DNA of 64,000 nt from Bacteroidales bacterium. Lineage in GTDB: Bacteria > Bacteroidota > Bacteroidia > Bacteroidales > UBA932. The stretch is taken from assembly GCA_017615435.1 (NCBI GenBank), contig JAGAAF010000020.1, positions 1 to 64,000 on the forward strand, in the 5' to 3' direction. Position 1 is the first letter of the stretch; each line of letters begins with the position of its first letter. Shown here one piece after another: positions 62,470-64,000 of this stretch. Below the pieces are notes generated by a model. It ran no database searches and had not been told where the DNA came from. It saw only the letters and a program-made list of their open reading frames with translations. Made by a program: the position numbers and the translations under genes.

Positions 62470-63801
62470 ATGAACAAGTTGCTCACAGGTATACTGCTTT
62501 GCGGCCTTTTTATGGGCTGCGGACAGGACCAGGGCTATTCTCTCGATCTTCAGGGAAAACCTGCCAAGGAGAAGGAAGAGGAAACTCCTCCTTCTCCGCA
62601 GGCCCCCCTGGATAACGACGCCACGCGCCGTACGATGGAGATGGGAATAGGCTGGAACCTGGGCAACAACCTTGATGCGTATGAGGAAGATCCGACCAAC
62701 AAGGATTACCTTATGCCCAGCGAAACCGTCTGGGGAAACCCCAAGGTTACCCAGGCGGCTTTGCAAAAAGTCCACGACGCCGGCTTTACCACTATCCGCA
62801 TTCCTGTCACCTGGCTGGGAATGATAGGGAAGGCGCCGGACTACAAAATCAACTCCTCCTGGATGTCGCGTGTGACCCAGGTGGTTAATTATGCCCGCAA
62901 CGCGGGCTTTTCAACCGTAATCGTGGATACTCACCACGACGAGGATCACGACGACGGTCACTGGCAGAACCTCAAGGGCGCCGTGGCCAGCCCCGCCATC
63001 AACAAGCATGTAAAGGAAGAGATCACTGCGGTCTGGACCCAGATTGCAAAAAATTTCGCCAACTGCGGGGAGTGGCTTGTTTTCGAGGGGTTCAATGAAC
63101 TCAATGACGGCAACTGGGACGGCGGGTCCAACATCTCCCGCAAGTGCGATGTCATCAACGAATGGCTGCAGGTGTTCGTGGACGCCGTCCGCGCTGCAGG
63201 CGGTTACAACGAGACCCGTTGGCTTTCGGTTACCACCTACTGCGGCAATCCGAAATTCGCCAAGTACCTGGTCTTTCCCAAGGATCCTGCGAACAAACTG
63301 ATGCTGGCGGTGCATTTCTACGACCCGTCGGATTTTACGCTCGGAAAAGAAGGACCGGACGGCGAAGATTATCTGCCTTACTCCGACTGGGGCCACACCG
63401 CGGACCCGGCCCGCTCGCGCGGGAAATACGACGAAGAATATGTCCTGGAGACGTTCGGTATGCTGTACGAAAAGTACATCGCCAACAACATCCCCGTCTA
63501 CATAGGGGAGACCGGCTGCTCGATGCGCGACCTTGAAGACAAGCGCGGCCGGGCTTTCTATAAATACTACCTCGAATACATTTTCAAGGCTGCCCGTACT
63601 TACAACCTGCCCTGTACTTTGTGGGACTGTGGCGGCAGGGGAGTCCCGGGTCCTGAACACCATCCATATTTCCGCCGCGACACCGGCGAATACTACAACG
63701 GGGCAGAGGAATTGATAGAGACGATAGTCAATGCCTGGACCTCCAATGATCCGGAGTACACGCTCCAATCCGTTTACGATTCAGCCCCTATATTCGATTA
63801 A
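62470..63801 (+). CDS. GH5 endoglucanase-like lipoprotein
   Basis: A 443-residue lipoprotein (LFMGCGQDQ, C17). The frame extends upstream to 62401, but that lies inside the GH18 gene; the ATG at 62470 starts the signal peptide. The GH5 barrel shows GIGWNLGNNLDA (59-70), TIRIPVTW, the acid/base E210 in FEGFNELND and the nucleophile E347 in IPVYIGETGC. This is the cellulase-type core found in many Bacteroidales beta-glucan and xyloglucan PULs. It lies two bases after the GH18 stop. Confidence 0.93.
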   Translation: MNKLLTGILLCGLFMGCGQDQGYSLDLQGKPAKEKEEETPPSPQAPLDNDATRRTMEMGIGWNLGNNLDAYEEDPTNKDYLMPSETVWGNPKVTQAALQKVHDAGFTTIRIPVTWLGMIGKAPDYKINSSWMSRVTQVVNYARNAGFSTVIVDTHHDEDHDDGHWQNLKGAVASPAINKHVKEEITAVWTQIAKNFANCGEWLVFEGFNELNDGNWDGGSNISRKCDVINEWLQVFVDAVRAAGGYNETRWLSVTTYCGNPKFAKYLVFPKDPANKLMLAVHFYDPSDFTLGKEGPDGEDYLPYSDWGHTADPARSRGKYDEEYVLETFGMLYEKYIANNIPVYIGETGCSMRDLEDKRGRAFYKYYLEYIFKAARTYNLPCTLWDCGGRGVPGPEHHPYFRRDTGEYYNGAEELIETIVNAWTSNDPEYTLQSVYDSAPIFD

Positions 63802-63802
63802 G

Positions 63803-64000
63803 ATGAGCACAAAGTTACACGGTATGCATTTCCTTATTCCTTTGCTTGCGCTCTTCATAGCTTGTGAAGAGCCGAATGAGGGACTGATTCTCGATTTTGG
63901 GAAAGTTCCGGATACCCCTGTTGTTATACCCGATGATCCGCAGAAACCGGACACCCCGGACACGCCTGATACACCGGATACCCCTGATGCACCTGACACC
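63803..64000 (+). CDS. start of another lipoprotein, cut by the window edge
   Basis: The first 66 residues are visible: a signal peptide with lipobox FIAC (C21), then a linker in which Pro-Asp-Thr is repeated (at least five PDT units) before the edge. Such linkers space a catalytic or binding domain from the membrane. The ATG follows the GH5 stop by one base, so it belongs to the same operon. Function is unknown because the domain is beyond the window. Confidence 0.8.
   Translation, partial: MSTKLHGMHFLIPLLALFIACEEPNEGLILDFGKVPDTPVVIPDDPQKPDTPDTPDTPDTPDAPDT

Overview
The window is chromosomal DNA from a member of the Bacteroidota, most likely Bacteroidales. The evidence is four SusC/SusD pairs in three polysaccharide-utilisation loci (PULs), BACON and DUF5018-type lipoproteins, many Bacteroides-type promoters (TTTG-N19-TAnnTTTG), a short Hc1-like histone and the gene content of ispE, queH and sufBCD. 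The fairly GC-rich coding DNA suggests a gut or rumen lineage such as Rikenellaceae or an uncultured relative, but that is a guess. Across the whole window the tetranucleotide CATG is almost absent: I found seven by eye where about 250 would be expected.

Layout. 1-1470 is nearly gene-free and packed with inverted repeats, ending at tRNA-Leu(CAA). 1646-4677 is a shikimate pair: aroB and a fused type I AroD-AroA. 4681-18424 is PUL 1, probably aimed at a phosphodiester-containing glycan. It holds a GDPD lipoprotein, a divergent NAGPA-type phosphodiester glycosidase with a DUF4832-like protein, then SusC/SusD, two small lipoproteins and two paralogous GHL10-like barrel proteins. 18443-25016 is housekeeping: sufB, sufC, a very short sufD, a DUF2147-like protein, rpsP, rimM, ispE, queH, tRNA-Leu(GAG) and the Hc1-like histone. 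25036-35696 is PUL 2, a single tight operon. It opens with a zinc-ribbon PlsC-like acyltransferase and a WG-repeat-like protein, followed by SusC/SusD, a DUF4434-type barrel protein and two unrecognised secreted proteins.

35769-37956 looks accessory and more AT-rich: a HigBA toxin-antitoxin pair and a BIG2/FISUMP-like lipoprotein. 37957-38828 is a second gene desert with repeats, ending at tRNA-Ser(GCT), and it contains a second copy of a 146-bp structured element also found at 364-509. 39030-42524 is a GH43 enzyme followed by an S9 (DPP-IV-like) peptidase. 42645 to the right edge is PUL 3: two consecutive SusC/SusD pairs, two BACON-type lipoproteins, two lipoproteins carrying a FISUMP-like C-terminal module, a GH18 enzyme fused to that same module and a propeller, a GH5 endoglucanase-like lipoprotein, and the start of another lipoprotein that runs off the edge.

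In each PUL the expected logic is that surface lipoproteins (SusD, BACON and FISUMP-like proteins) capture the glycan, surface or periplasmic hydrolases cut it, and the SusC channel imports the fragments. No PUL regulator (HTCS, SusR or ECF sigma/anti-sigma) is present in the window, so control must come from elsewhere. Palindromes or direct repeats sit at the promoters of PUL 1 and PUL 3.
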